Of a stretch of DNA of 64,000 nt, positions 1 to 7,945 are shown piece by piece (position 1 is the stretch's first letter; each line of letters starts with the position of its first letter). The notes under the pieces are model-generated. The model had not been told where the DNA came from and did no database searches. It saw nothing but the letters and a program-made list of their open reading frames with translations. This stretch comes from Allorhizobium ampelinum S4 (GTDB lineage Bacteria > Pseudomonadota > Alphaproteobacteria > Rhizobiales > Rhizobiaceae): contig NC_011989.1 of the NCBI RefSeq assembly GCF_000016285.1, positions 375,001 to 439,000 of the forward strand, read 5' to 3'. The translations under genes were made by a program, and so were the position numbers.

Positions 1-97
1 GACCGAGGATGAGGCGGAGGAGATGGAGGGACTGGAGACTCGCATTTTGGCCGGTCTTGGCTTATCTGATCCTTATGCGGGTCAAGTCCCGGTTTGA
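1..97 (+). CDS. ybeY: Endoribonuclease YbeY, C-terminal end (partial)
   Basis: The reading frame is open from base 2 to the TGA at 95-97. The last 31 residues include the Glu-rich stretch and the L-x-x-R-I-L-x-x-L-G-L-x-D-P-Y ending typical of rhizobial YbeY. YbeY is a zinc-dependent RNase of 16S rRNA maturation and ribosome quality control. Its catalytic H-x-x-x-H-x-x-x-x-x-H motif lies upstream of this window. The corC-lnt genes that follow match the common ybeZ-ybeY-corC-lnt order, which supports the call despite the short fragment. Confidence 0.85.
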   Translation, partial: TEDEAEEMEGLETRILAGLGLSDPYAGQVPV

Positions 98-109
98 TAG
101 AACGGTAAA

Positions 110-1147
110 ATGAGCGATTTTTCGACACGATCGGCCAGTGAGGCCACGAAGGAGCAGGACGGCTCCTCCTCCGAAGAGGGGTCTAGTCCGCAGCGAAGTT
201 CCGCGGCCCACAAGCCGCAATCATCTTTCTGGGCGCGGGCCGCCCGGATCTTGAAACCCGCCGGCGGCAATCTGCGTGAGGATATCGCCGACGCGCTGAT
301 GTCCGACAGGGCCGCTGAGGAGGCCTTTTCCGCCGAAGAGCGGGCGATGTTGCACAATATCCTGCGCTTTCGCGAAGTGCGCGTCGAAGATGTCATGGTG
401 CCGCGCTCCGATATCCATGCTGTCGATGTCGAGACCAGCATTGGCGAATTGATGACCCTGTTCCAGCAAACCGGCCATTCGCGCATGCCGGTCTATTGCG
501 ACACGCTGGATGATCCACGCGGCATGGTGCATATCCGCGATCTTCTCTCCTATATCACCCTGAAGGCGCTGAACGGCAACGGCCTCGACCTCGCCTGCGT
601 CGATCTTGGCGTGACGCTGGAGGAGGCTGGCATCATCCGCTCCATCCTGTTCGTGCCACCGTCCATGCAAGCCTCCGACCTTCTGGCCCGTATGCAGGCT
701 GCCCGCACCCAGATGGCGCTGGTGATCGACGAATATGGCGGCACCGATGGCCTGGTTTCGCATGAAGATATCGTCGAAATGGTGGTTGGCGACATTGAAG
801 ACGAGCACGACAAGGAAGAGGCGCTGGTCACCCGCGTCTCACAGGATGTCTATCTGGCCGATGCCCGCATCGAACTTGAGGAAATCGCCGAGGTGATCGG
901 TCCTGATTTCGATATCAGTGCGGAAATCGATGAAGTCGATACTCTGGGCGGATTGCTCTCCACCGCGATTGGCCGGGTGCCGCAGCGTGGTGAAGTGGTG
1001 CAGGCGGTGGCGGGCTTCGAGCTACATATTCTCGATGCCGATCCGCGAAGAGTGAAGAAGGTCCGTATCACCCGCATGGCACCAATTGCCAAGCGCCTGC
1101 AGGAAGGCGCCGATTTGCAGACAGTCGGATCCGGGCAGGGTAAGTAG
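110..1147 (+). CDS. corC: HlyC/CorC family CBS-domain protein
   Basis: The protein has 345 residues. A Ser/Glu-rich N-terminus is followed by a tandem CBS pair at about residues 88-232, including V-x-D-V-M-V-P-R-S near 92-100 and the signature D-E-Y-G-G-T-x-G-L-V near 207-216. A CorC/HlyC C-terminal domain (about 245-330) follows. There is no DUF21 membrane domain, so it is the cytosolic CorC/YbeX type, linked in the family to magnesium/cobalt export and to ribosome assembly with YbeY. It starts 12 bp after ybeY and is probably cotranscribed. The older 'hemolysin' label for this family is not supported by anything seen here. Confidence 0.9.
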   Translation: MSDFSTRSASEATKEQDGSSSEEGSSPQRSSAAHKPQSSFWARAARILKPAGGNLREDIADALMSDRAAEEAFSAEERAMLHNILRFREVRVEDVMVPRSDIHAVDVETSIGELMTLFQQTGHSRMPVYCDTLDDPRGMVHIRDLLSYITLKALNGNGLDLACVDLGVTLEEAGIIRSILFVPPSMQASDLLARMQAARTQMALVIDEYGGTDGLVSHEDIVEMVVGDIEDEHDKEEALVTRVSQDVYLADARIELEEIAEVIGPDFDISAEIDEVDTLGGLLSTAIGRVPQRGEVVQAVAGFELHILDADPRRVKKVRITRMAPIAKRLQEGADLQTVGSGQGK

Positions 1148-1180
1148 CGGGCATGTAGCCCATCACCTATGGTTAAAGAC

Positions 1181-1223
1181 GAGGCGGCAGTTTGTAAAAA
1201 GAACTGCCGCCTCTTCGATTCTT
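1181..1223 (+). terminator. Hairpin terminator after corC
   Basis: Perfect 12-bp arms (GAGGCGGCAGTT at 1181-1192 and its complement at 1202-1213) enclose a 9-nt A-rich loop. They are followed by a moderately T-rich run. It lies 34 bp after the corC stop, so lnt probably has its own promoter in the next 160 bp. Confidence 0.6.
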
Positions 1224-1376
1224 GCAGGCAGGGTTGTGGCAGCGTCTTGCCCTTTGTCGTAAATTTGAAGTGCTATACGAACTGGCCTTGAAAAGGGCAG
1301 CCCGTATTCCGTTTTCAAGTATCTCAAGCATTTGAGGTCTTTGAAATTATGCAATAGCAAGGTCTTGGGGGCGAAG

Positions 1377-2963
1377 ATGGAACGGTTGGCGGCAAGGATC
1401 ATGCTTCTGGCGGGATGGCGGCGTGCCCTTCTTGCCATTGCCTCAGGCGCGGTCGGGGCGCTGGCGTTGCCGCCGGTAGGGTTCTTTGCGGCTCTGTTTT
1501 TCTCCTTCTCCATGCTTGTCTGGCTGCTCGATGGTGTGAGCGGCAATCCCGATAGGAGCTGGTCGCGGGGACTGCGGTCCGCCTTCTGGATCGGTTGGCT
1601 GTTCGGCTTCGGTTATTTCGTGGCCGGGCTCTGGTGGTTGGGCAATGCGCTGATGGTGGAGGCCGACGAATTTGCCTGGGCACTGCCGCTCGCGGTGCTC
1701 GGCCTGCCGGCGGTGTTGGCGGTGTTTTATGGCTTGGCCTGCCTTGCCGCCCGTCTGCTCTGGTCCGAAGGCCTTGGCCGGATTGCCGCGCTGGCGGCGA
1801 TGTTTGGCATCACCGAATGGCTGCGCAGCTTTATTGCCACGGGCTTTCCCTGGAATGCCATCGGCTATGGCGCCATGCCCATCCCATTGATGATGCAATC
1901 GGCTGCGGTGCTGGGTCTTTTCGGGGTTTCGGCCCTTGCCGTCTTCGTCTTTGCCGCCCCGGCTCTTCTGGGAACCCGCCGTGGGGCAAAGCTCGGGCTG
2001 GCGTTGGCCGGAATATTGTTCTGCGGCCATCTCGGCTATGGCGCTTACCGGCTGTCTCTGCCGGAGCCGGACGGACGGAAGGTGACAGTGCGTCTGGTCC
2101 AGCCGAATATAGACCAGGCAGCGAAGATGGACGATACCGACCGCGTTGCGATTTTCGAGAAACATCTTCGCCTGACAGCGGTGCCGACACCGGCCGATCA
2201 GCCACGCCCGGATGTGATTGTCTGGCCGGAAACCACCATTCCCTTCATCCTCACCGAAAATCCAGACGCCTTGCGGCAGATTGCCGGGGCGTTGCAGGAG
2301 GGCCAAGTGCTGATCACCGGCACAGTCCGTTCGGAAGATCAGGGTGCCGGAATTGCCCCGCGCTATTATAATTCGATCTATGCAATCGACAGTCAGGGGC
2401 AGATCCTTGCCGCCGCCGACAAGGTCCATCTTGTGCCATTTGGGGAATATGTCCCATGGCAGGACATCCTGTCAAAGCTCGGTATTACCAACATTATCGA
2501 CCTGCCGGGAGGCTTTTCTCAGGGTGCATCACGGTCCCTGATGACCCTTCCGGGGGGACTGAAGCTCTATCCGTTGATCTGTTACGAGGTCATTTTTCCT
2601 GACGAAATGGTTAAGGGATTATCCGGGGCCAATGCCATAATCAATGTCACCAACGATGCCTGGTTTGGAGATACGCCAGGTCCATTTCAGCATTTTCAAC
2701 AGGCAAGATTACGCGCCGTCGAGACTGGGCTGCCAATTATTCGCGCCGCCAATAATGGCATTTCTGCCTTAATTGACGGACGGGGACGCGTGTTTTCGGG
2801 TTTGCGATTGAACGCTGAAGGCGTGGAAAATGCAACTTTTACGCTATCAGCTGCGCCTGAAACCAATGTAAATCATAATAAATGCAACTTTTGGGCGGTA
2901 ACTGCTTTGTTATTATCTGCGGCTGTAATTTCTCGTTTAGGTTTAATATCGAGAGTGAATTGA
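1377..2963 (+). CDS. lnt: Apolipoprotein N-acyltransferase Lnt
   Basis: This 528-residue inner-membrane enzyme transfers the third acyl chain from phospholipid to the N-terminal cysteine of lipoproteins. Multiple hydrophobic segments fill residues 1-220. A carbon-nitrogen hydrolase domain follows with the expected triad: Glu285 in V-W-P-E-T-T, Lys349 in D-K-V-H-L-V-P-F-G-E-Y and Cys402 in L-I-C-Y-E. The ATG at 1377 is chosen over one 45 bp upstream because it follows a G-rich stretch and matches where the family begins. The last ~45 codons are visibly AT-richer than the rest, but the C-terminal membrane helix is kept. Confidence 0.95.
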   Translation: MERLAARIMLLAGWRRALLAIASGAVGALALPPVGFFAALFFSFSMLVWLLDGVSGNPDRSWSRGLRSAFWIGWLFGFGYFVAGLWWLGNALMVEADEFAWALPLAVLGLPAVLAVFYGLACLAARLLWSEGLGRIAALAAMFGITEWLRSFIATGFPWNAIGYGAMPIPLMMQSAAVLGLFGVSALAVFVFAAPALLGTRRGAKLGLALAGILFCGHLGYGAYRLSLPEPDGRKVTVRLVQPNIDQAAKMDDTDRVAIFEKHLRLTAVPTPADQPRPDVIVWPETTIPFILTENPDALRQIAGALQEGQVLITGTVRSEDQGAGIAPRYYNSIYAIDSQGQILAAADKVHLVPFGEYVPWQDILSKLGITNIIDLPGGFSQGASRSLMTLPGGLKLYPLICYEVIFPDEMVKGLSGANAIINVTNDAWFGDTPGPFQHFQQARLRAVETGLPIIRAANNGISALIDGRGRVFSGLRLNAEGVENATFTLSAAPETNVNHNKCNFWAVTALLLSAAVISRLGLISRVN

Positions 2964-3013
2964 CGAAAAACCCCTAAAAATGCATAGTGCTGTAGCTTGG
3001 TAGTGCTTGTAAT

Positions 3014-3063
3014 CCAGCGCTTGAAGCGCTGGCGTGTGCAACGTAACGTTATATGAAGTTGCA
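3014..3063. promoter_or_regulatory. Two adjacent palindromes upstream of the XRE regulator
   Basis: CCAGCGCT/AGCGCTGG forms an 8-bp stem with a 3-nt loop at 3014-3032. TGCAAC at 3037-3042 and GTTGCA at 3058-3063 flank an internal perfect palindrome TAACGTTA at 3044-3051. The second structure ends 46 bp before the regulator's start, a plausible autoregulatory operator. Neither has a T-tract, so lnt termination is a weaker explanation. Confidence 0.4.
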
Positions 3064-3109
3064 AGCGCTACGGGTTAAGATCAATTTCAACTGTCTTCAG
3101 GATCGTCAC

Positions 3110-3532
3110 ATGCTCGAAAACAAAAAGAAGCCTAACCCCATCGACATTCATGTCGGTAGCCGGATTCGTCTTCGCCGCACCATGCTCGGAATGAGCCAGG
3201 AAAAGCTGGGCGAAAGCCTCGGCATTACGTTTCAACAAATTCAGAAGTACGAAAAAGGCACAAATCGTGTCGGCGCCAGCCGCTTGCAGAATATTTCAAG
3301 CATTCTGAATGTACCCGTCTCGTTCTTTTTCGAGGATGCACCGGGTGAGCAGGTTGTAGCAGGCGCCAATGGCTTTTCCGAGGCGGCCAGTTCCAACTAT
3401 GTCGTCGACTTCCTCTCGTCTTCCGAAGGCCTGCAGCTGAACCGCGCTTTCGTAAAGATCAACGATCCGAAAGTGCGCCGTAAAGTCGTCGATCTGGTCA
3501 AGGCGCTTGCCGCCGACGCAGACGCGGAATAA
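3110..3532 (+). CDS. XRE-family transcriptional regulator (PhrR-like)
   Basis: The 140-residue protein has a Cro/CI helix-turn-helix at about residues 12-68: I-R-L-R-R-T-x-x-G-M-S-Q-E-K-L-G-x-x-L-G-I-T-F-Q-Q-I, then K-Y-E-K-G-x-N-R. The length and this DNA-binding region match the short rhizobial regulators annotated as PhrR, named for an acid-inducible Sinorhizobium protein. A downstream partly acidic tail probably mediates oligomerisation. The ATG at 3110 follows AGGA at good spacing; a start 57 bp upstream would add unrelated sequence. It sits directly before metK but is separated from it by a terminator, so it is not in the metK operon. Confidence 0.85.
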   Translation: MLENKKKPNPIDIHVGSRIRLRRTMLGMSQEKLGESLGITFQQIQKYEKGTNRVGASRLQNISSILNVPVSFFFEDAPGEQVVAGANGFSEAASSNYVVDFLSSSEGLQLNRAFVKINDPKVRRKVVDLVKALAADADAE

Positions 3533-3552
3533 CCGGGACCCTTCAGGGCTCG

Positions 3553-3582
3553 AAAAAAAGCGGCGATTAAGCCGCTTTTTTT
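3553..3582 (+). terminator. Rho-independent terminator after the XRE gene
   Basis: AGCGGC and GCCGCT enclose a 6-nt loop. The stem is flanked by seven A's upstream and seven T's downstream, so it could work in both directions. It isolates the regulator gene from metK. Confidence 0.85.
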
Positions 3583-3613
3583 ATGTCTTGGTCACGTTTG
3601 AGAAAGGCTTGCT

Positions 3614-3635
3614 GACATAAAGATATATTTATGTC
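3614..3635. promoter_or_regulatory. 22-bp dyad operator candidate upstream of metK
   Basis: GACATAAA (3614-3621) and TTTATGTC (3628-3635) are perfect 8-bp inverted arms around GATATA. The dyad lies 70 bp before the metK ATG, in the likely promoter region. Symmetric AT-rich operators of this kind are used by ArsR-type regulators of S-adenosylmethionine metabolism in proteobacteria; assigning that regulator here is an inference. A small 6-bp hairpin (GAGGCT/AGCCTC, 3653-3667) lies between the dyad and the gene. Confidence 0.55.
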
Positions 3636-3705
3636 GTTGTGTCCTTGTTTTTGAGGCTTGGAGCCTCTATCACAGGAGCATCTGGTTCATTGAGGGGAAT
3701 CCCGC

Positions 3706-4944
3706 ATGCGCTCAAACTATCTGTTTACGAGTGAGTCCGTTTCGGAAGGTCATCCGGACAAAGTCTGCGACCGAATTTCGGACGAAATCGTCGATCTGGT
3801 CTATCGTGAAGCGGCACGGACCGGGGTGGATCCCTGGACGGTGCGCATCGCCTGCGAGACGCTGGCGACCACCAATCGTGTTGTCATCGCCGGTGAGGTT
3901 CGCCTGCCGCCGAGCCTGATGAAGACCGACAAGAACGGCAATGAGGTCATCAACCCTGCCAAGTTCAAGGCTGCGGCGCGCAAGGCAATCCGCGACATCG
4001 GCTATGAACAGGACGGCTTCCATTGGAAGACCGCCAAGATCGACGTTCTCCTGCATTCTCAGTCGGCTCATATCGCCCAAGGCGTCGACAAGGCTGCCGA
4101 CCACGAAGGCGGCGAAGGCGCGGGTGACCAGGGCATTATGTTCGGCTATGCCTGCGGCGAAACGCCGGACCTGATGCCTGCACCGATCTATTATTCCCAC
4201 AAGATCCTTCAGCTTCTCTCGGCAGCCCGTAAAAAGGGCGAGGGCGACGTGGGCAAACTTGGCCCTGATGCCAAGAGCCAGGTCACTGTCCGTTATGTTG
4301 ATGGCAAGCCTTCCGATGTCGCCTCCATCGTGCTTTCCACGCAGCATCTCGACGAAAGCTGGGATTCGGCCAAAGTCCGTTCGGTCGTTGAACCCTATAT
4401 TCTCGAAGCGTTTGGCGACCTGAAGGTTGCCGACGACTGCAAGTGGTATATCAACCCGACCGGCAAATTCGTGATCGGCGGTCCCGATGGCGATGCAGGC
4501 CTGACAGGTCGCAAGATCATCGTCGACACCTATGGTGGCGCGGCCCCGCATGGCGGTGGCGCATTTTCCGGCAAGGATACCACCAAGGTTGACCGCTCGG
4601 CTGCTTATGCAGCGCGTTATCTGGCCAAGAACGTGGTTGCAGCCGGCTTAGCGGAGCGCTGCACCATCCAGATCGCCTATGCGATCGGCATTGCTCAGCC
4701 TTTGTCGATCTATGTCGATCTGCATGGCACCGGCAAACACACCGAGGACCAGATCGAGGCGGCAATCCGCAGCGTGATGGATCTGTCGCCGACCGGCATT
4801 CGCCGCCATCTCGATCTCAACAAGCCAATCTATGCCAAGACGTCCGCTTATGGCCATTTTGGCCGCAAGGCTGGCCGTGACGGCTCCTTCGCATGGGAGA
4901 AGCTTGATCTGGTCAAGCCGCTCAAGGAAGCCTTGAAGGGCTGA
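3706..4944 (+). CDS. metK: S-adenosylmethionine synthetase
   Basis: The 412-residue enzyme condenses methionine and ATP to S-adenosylmethionine in the cytoplasm. The N-terminus carries G-H-P-D-K at residues 15-19 and the metal/ATP site C-D-R-I-S-D. The signature [12 protein letters not shown] is near residue 137, and the glycine-rich [16 protein letters not shown] loop is near 283-298. The length is slightly above the usual ~385-400, as is common in Rhizobiaceae. A purine-rich GAGGGG lies just before the ATG. trmB follows after 5 bp and must be cotranscribed. Confidence 0.97.
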   Translation: MRSNYLFTSESVSEGHPDKVCDRISDEIVDLVYREAARTGVDPWTVRIACETLATTNRVVIAGEVRLPPSLMKTDKNGNEVINPAKFKAAARKAIRDIGYEQDGFHWKTAKIDVLLHSQSAHIAQGVDKAADHEGGEGAGDQGIMFGYACGETPDLMPAPIYYSHKILQLLSAARKKGEGDVGKLGPDAKSQVTVRYVDGKPSDVASIVLSTQHLDESWDSAKVRSVVEPYILEAFGDLKVADDCKWYINPTGKFVIGGPDGDAGLTGRKIIVDTYGGAAPHGGGAFSGKDTTKVDRSAAYAARYLAKNVVAAGLAERCTIQIAYAIGIAQPLSIYVDLHGTGKHTEDQIEAAIRSVMDLSPTGIRRHLDLNKPIYAKTSAYGHFGRKAGRDGSFAWEKLDLVKPLKEALKG

Positions 4945-4949
4945 ATACG

Positions 4950-5648
4950 ATGACCACAGATCGCCGTAGCCGGGCGACCGAAGCCTTTTTCGGTCGTCGC
5001 AAGGGAAAGCCGCTCCGCGACCAGCAAGTCGAGCGGATGACCCATCTCCTGCCCGAACGCAAGTTAGACTTGGGGTCGGCAGCGCCTGGCGATTTGAAGA
5101 CACTGTTTCCTGTGCCGGTGCAGCGCATCCGCCTGGAAATCGGCTTTGGTGGGGGCGAACATCTGGCCCACCGTGCCAGACATGATGCCACGACCGGCTT
5201 TATTGGCGTCGAGCCCTTCGTCAATTCCATGGCCAAGTTGCTGGCCGTGATTGAGGATGAGGGCCTTCCCAATATCCGGGTCTATGACGATGACGCGACG
5301 CAATTGCTGGATTGGCTGCCAGCGTCATCGATCGACCAGATTGATCTTCTCTACGCCGACCCTTGGCCAAAGCGCAAGCATTGGAAGCGCCGTTTCGTCT
5401 CGCAGGTCAACCTGGAGCGGTTTCACCGGGTGTTGAAACCAGGCGCAAATTTCTGCTTCGCCTCTGATATCGATACCTACGTGAACTGGACGCTGCTGCA
5501 TTGCCGCAACCATGGCGGTTTCGATTGGCTGGCCGAAAGCTCCGCCGATTGGTTGACGCCCTACGAGGGCTGGCCAGGCACGCGCTATGAGGCCAAAGCC
5601 CGTCGCGAGGGCCGTTCATCGGCTTATTTGACCTTCCGCAGGACCTAA
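4950..5648 (+). CDS. trmB: tRNA (guanine-N7-)-methyltransferase
   Basis: TrmB makes m7G46 in tRNA using S-adenosylmethionine, the product of the gene before it. The 232-residue protein has the SAM-binding [11 protein letters not shown] motif near residues 63-73. The family motif Y-A-D-P-W-P-K-x-K-H-x-K-R-R is near 134-147. The family's C-terminal T-x-Y-E-x-K-A-x-x-x-G-x-x-x-Y-x-x-x-F motif appears here with R for the first T. The 5-bp gap to metK indicates one operon. Confidence 0.95.
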   Translation: MTTDRRSRATEAFFGRRKGKPLRDQQVERMTHLLPERKLDLGSAAPGDLKTLFPVPVQRIRLEIGFGGGEHLAHRARHDATTGFIGVEPFVNSMAKLLAVIEDEGLPNIRVYDDDATQLLDWLPASSIDQIDLLYADPWPKRKHWKRRFVSQVNLERFHRVLKPGANFCFASDIDTYVNWTLLHCRNHGGFDWLAESSADWLTPYEGWPGTRYEAKARREGRSSAYLTFRRT

Positions 5649-5818
5649 TCCAAGGCTCTTGAAGAGCCGCGAGTCTTCCTGACTGGAAAAGATTTCGAGT
5701 ATCTCAACTGCATAAAAGCTTTGAAATATTCAGGCTTGATTGAGGCGGGTCTTGCCGTGGCCTGTTACAGGCTCAAGCCTCCGCAGAGGCGCTCTCATTT
5801 TCACTCAGAGTGCGAATC

Positions 5819-5853
5819 AAAACACCCTGCGAATGCATGGCGCAGGGTGTTTT
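5819..5853. terminator. Bidirectional terminator between trmB and the DUF1150 gene
   Basis: ACACCCTGCG and CGCAGGGTGT form a 10-bp stem with a 9-nt loop. It is flanked by A's on the left and T's on the right, so it can end both converging transcripts. The rest of the 5649-5877 gap holds a weak hairpin (GGCTCT/AGAGCC, 5654-5668) and no gene that I can support. Confidence 0.85.
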
Positions 5854-5877
5854 CTGTCAATCATTATCGATGAAAGC

Positions 5878-6135
5878 TCAGTGCAGGCTGACGGTTTTCA
5901 ACTCGTCTTCTGCGGCCTTGAAGAAGGTGGAGGAGCGGTTATCGGTAAGCAGGATGGGTGTGCCGTCAGCGGCAAATAGCGCCCAGAGATCCGTGCGCGG
6001 GTCGATTTCTGGGGCATCGGGAAAGCAGCGGGACACTTCGTCGTAACGGATCTTGCGGATATAGCCCACTTCGCCGGAGCCAAGATGTGCCAGCTCATTT
6101 TTCGAGAGCTTCGAGGTGGCTTCTTTAATCAACAT
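5878..6135 (-). CDS. DUF1150 family small protein
   Basis: This 85-residue protein carries the family pattern L-A-x-L-G-x-G-E-V-x-Y-I-R near residues 15-27 and a central D-L-W-A-L-F-A-A-D-G-T-P segment. It ends with a short helix. Function is unknown. In alphaproteobacteria DUF1150 genes are commonly found directly downstream of a small heat-shock gene, as here (143 bp after hsp20), which suggests joint heat induction. GGAG precedes the ATG at a suitable distance. No signal peptide or membrane segment is visible. Confidence 0.85.
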   Translation of the reverse strand: MLIKEATSKLSKNELAHLGSGEVGYIRKIRYDEVSRCFPDAPEIDPRTDLWALFAADGTPILLTDNRSSTFFKAAEDELKTVSLH

Positions 6136-6278
6136 TCCGGATCTCCGTCATTGAGGGAGGGGCGGCACAACAGCCTTCACCAGGACGCGCGAAATCTGCT
6201 GTAACACCCTATATCTTTTGCAGGATGTGGTCCTCCAACCGACCCGGTCCAAGGAACTTGTGCAAAAGCGCCATGATC

Positions 6279-6707
6279 CTAGTCTGAGGCGGAAATATTA
6301 ATTTTCCTTACCATTTGCTGCGTATCAGGACGAATTAGTTCGACCACCAGTAGGCCGTTTCGCATCCGTGCGCGCGAAACGTCCATTCCGTCCGTTAACA
6401 GGAAACTGCGCTGAAAGTTCCGTGCAGCTATGCCGCGAAACAAATAATCGGCATCCGGGCGTTCCGTCTGGGAGCCTCGAATGATCAGCTGGTTTCCCTC
6501 GACCAGAACCTCCAGATCGCTCTCGGAAAAGCCCGCCACGGCAAGGGTAATCCGCAACCGGTCCCCTTCATGGTCGCTCGTGCGGCGAACAAGCTCGATA
6601 TTATAGGGCGGATAGCCGTCGCTGGTCCGGGCCAACTGACTCAACACGGCATCGGTAATGTCGAAACCCAGCAGCAGGGGTGTGGTGATGGATTTTGTCC
6701 GTCGCAT
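6279..6707 (-). CDS. Hsp20/IbpA-type small heat-shock protein
   Basis: The 142-residue ATP-independent holdase binds unfolding proteins. An alpha-crystallin domain covers about residues 33-128. It includes the Y-P-P-Y-N-I-E segment, the L-x-I-T-L-A-V-A-G-F motif and the F-R-G-I-A-A-R-N-F-Q-R-S-F segment typical of class A rhizobial IbpA-like proteins. The family's terminal I-x-I motif is represented by I-N-I in the last six residues. The ATG at 6707 follows AGGA by four bases; an in-frame ATG 33 bp upstream lies inside the leader hairpin and is less likely. Expression probably depends on sigma-32 and on the leader RNA described separately. Confidence 0.93.
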   Translation of the reverse strand: MRRTKSITTPLLLGFDITDAVLSQLARTSDGYPPYNIELVRRTSDHEGDRLRITLAVAGFSESDLEVLVEGNQLIIRGSQTERPDADYLFRGIAARNFQRSFLLTDGMDVSRARMRNGLLVVELIRPDTQQMVRKINISASD

Positions 6708-6804
6708 TCTGTCCTCGTCTGGCCCCCCGCCAGACGACAAGTCGGTCCTTGCGGGCCAGTCGTTGCGGGATTGTGTTTCCGGTGGTCGGCATGTCTGTAC
6801 TTTG
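6708..6804 (-). ncRNA. ROSE-like RNA thermometer in the hsp20 leader
   Basis: The predicted ~97-nt leader ends in a stem of CGUCUGGC (complement of 6729-6736) and GCCAGACG (complement of 6716-6723), closed by a five-G loop. Extending the stem outward pairs UUGU (6740-6737) with the ribosome-binding AGGA (6715-6712) through U-A, U-G, a G-G mismatch and U-A. This weak pairing of UUG-type bases with the Shine-Dalgarno sequence is the hallmark of ROSE elements, which block translation of rhizobial small heat-shock genes at normal temperature. Classical ROSE elements carry an extra bulged C (UUGCU) that is absent here. The fold was done by eye. Confidence 0.55.
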
Positions 6805-6810
6805 GTTAAG

Positions 6811-6839
6811 ATATGGGAGCCCCGAGGGCGGGAAACAAG
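6811..6839 (-). promoter_or_regulatory. Sigma-32 (RpoH)-type promoter for hsp20
   Basis: On the minus strand CTTGTT (6839-6834) and CCATAT (6816-6811) are separated by 17 bp. This is close to the alphaproteobacterial RpoH consensus of CTTG at -35 and a C-C-x-A-T-x-T type -10. Transcription would start near 6804, leaving a leader of about 97 nt. Confidence 0.65.
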
Positions 6840-6918
6840 CGTTTGACCGGCACGATAGATCTTGACAATAGCCCGGCTGCCCGTCCATCAAACCCTATCA
6901 ATCCAAGGATAGGCCCGC

Positions 6919-7863
6919 ATGGAAAAGCCCAGAAAAATCATCATCGATACCGATCCCGGTCAGGACGATGCCGCAGCCATCATGCTGGCGCTTGCCAGTC
7001 CCGATCAGTTGGACGTCCTCGGCCTGACGGTGGTTGCAGGAAATGTTCCCCTGTCGATGACCAGCCGCAATGCCCGTATCGTCTGCGAACTGTCGGGCCG
7101 GCCCGACCTGCCGGTCTATGAAGGTGCGTTAAAGCCTCTGGAGCGGCCCCAGGTGACGGCGGAACATGTGCATGGCAAGACCGGGCTGGACGGGGCCGAG
7201 GTCGATGAGCCGGTCATGCCGGTTCAAGACCAGCATGCGGTCGATTTTATTATCGACACCATTCGCCGCGAACCAGCGGGCACCATTACGCTCTGCACGC
7301 TCGGACCGCAGACCAATATTGCCCTGGCCCTGCAAAAGGCCCCGGATATTGCACCGCGCATTCGCGAACTTGTGATGATGGGCGGTGGCTTTTTCGAGGG
7401 TGGCAATATTACCCCTGCGGCGGAGTTCAATGTCTATGTCGATCCGCAGGCATCCCGGATTGTGTTTGGTTCAGGCATCCCGATCGTGATGATGCCGCTG
7501 GACGTCACCCACCAGCTTTTGACCACCAAGGCCCGGGTTGCCCGCATTGGCGCCATCGGTACACGGGTGGCCAAGGTCATGGTGGACTGGCTGGAGTTTT
7601 TCGAGCGTTTCGATATCGAGAAATACGGTTCGGATGGTGGACCGCTGCATGATCCCAGCGTGATTGCCTATCTTCTCCAGCCGGAGCTGTTTTCCGGGCG
7701 TGATTGCAACGTGGAAATCGAAACTGAATCTGAACTGACGGTCGGCATGACGGTGGTGGACTGGTGGCGCGTGACCGGTCGTACGCCCAATGCCAAGGTG
7801 ATGCGCGATGTCGATGCTGACGGCTTCTTTGCCTTGCTGACGGAACGGTTGGCGCGCCTTTAA
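6919..7863 (+). CDS. Inosine-uridine type nucleoside hydrolase
   Basis: This 314-residue protein hydrolyses the N-glycosidic bond of ribonucleosides for purine/pyrimidine salvage. The calcium- and ribose-binding N-terminus reads I-I-I-D-T-D-P-G-Q-D-D-A (residues 7-18). Further family motifs are a central N-x-Y-x-D-P-x-A-S segment and H-D-P near residue 244. No signal peptide is visible, so it is cytoplasmic. Base specificity (RihA, RihB or RihC type) cannot be fixed from the sequence. It is transcribed away from hsp20, and a HAD nucleotidase follows after 82 bp, a plausible nucleotide-salvage pair. Confidence 0.92.
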   Translation: MEKPRKIIIDTDPGQDDAAAIMLALASPDQLDVLGLTVVAGNVPLSMTSRNARIVCELSGRPDLPVYEGALKPLERPQVTAEHVHGKTGLDGAEVDEPVMPVQDQHAVDFIIDTIRREPAGTITLCTLGPQTNIALALQKAPDIAPRIRELVMMGGGFFEGGNITPAAEFNVYVDPQASRIVFGSGIPIVMMPLDVTHQLLTTKARVARIGAIGTRVAKVMVDWLEFFERFDIEKYGSDGGPLHDPSVIAYLLQPELFSGRDCNVEIETESELTVGMTVVDWWRVTGRTPNAKVMRDVDADGFFALLTERLARL

Positions 7864-7945
7864 ACCTGGTGCAAATCCTCTTTATCCTTTTTGGTGTCTT
7901 GGTCCGGCCATTTTCTTTTGGCCGGGCCTGTGGCACATCTGAGAG

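Noticed and set aside
25..1147. Hemolysin function for the CBS-domain gene
   Set aside because: The name is historical for the family; the gene lies in the ybeY-corC-lnt cluster and is cytosolic.
3583..3705. SAM riboswitch before metK
   Set aside because: The leader is short and shows only a 6-bp hairpin; I could not fit SAM-II-type pairing. The dyad explains the symmetry better.
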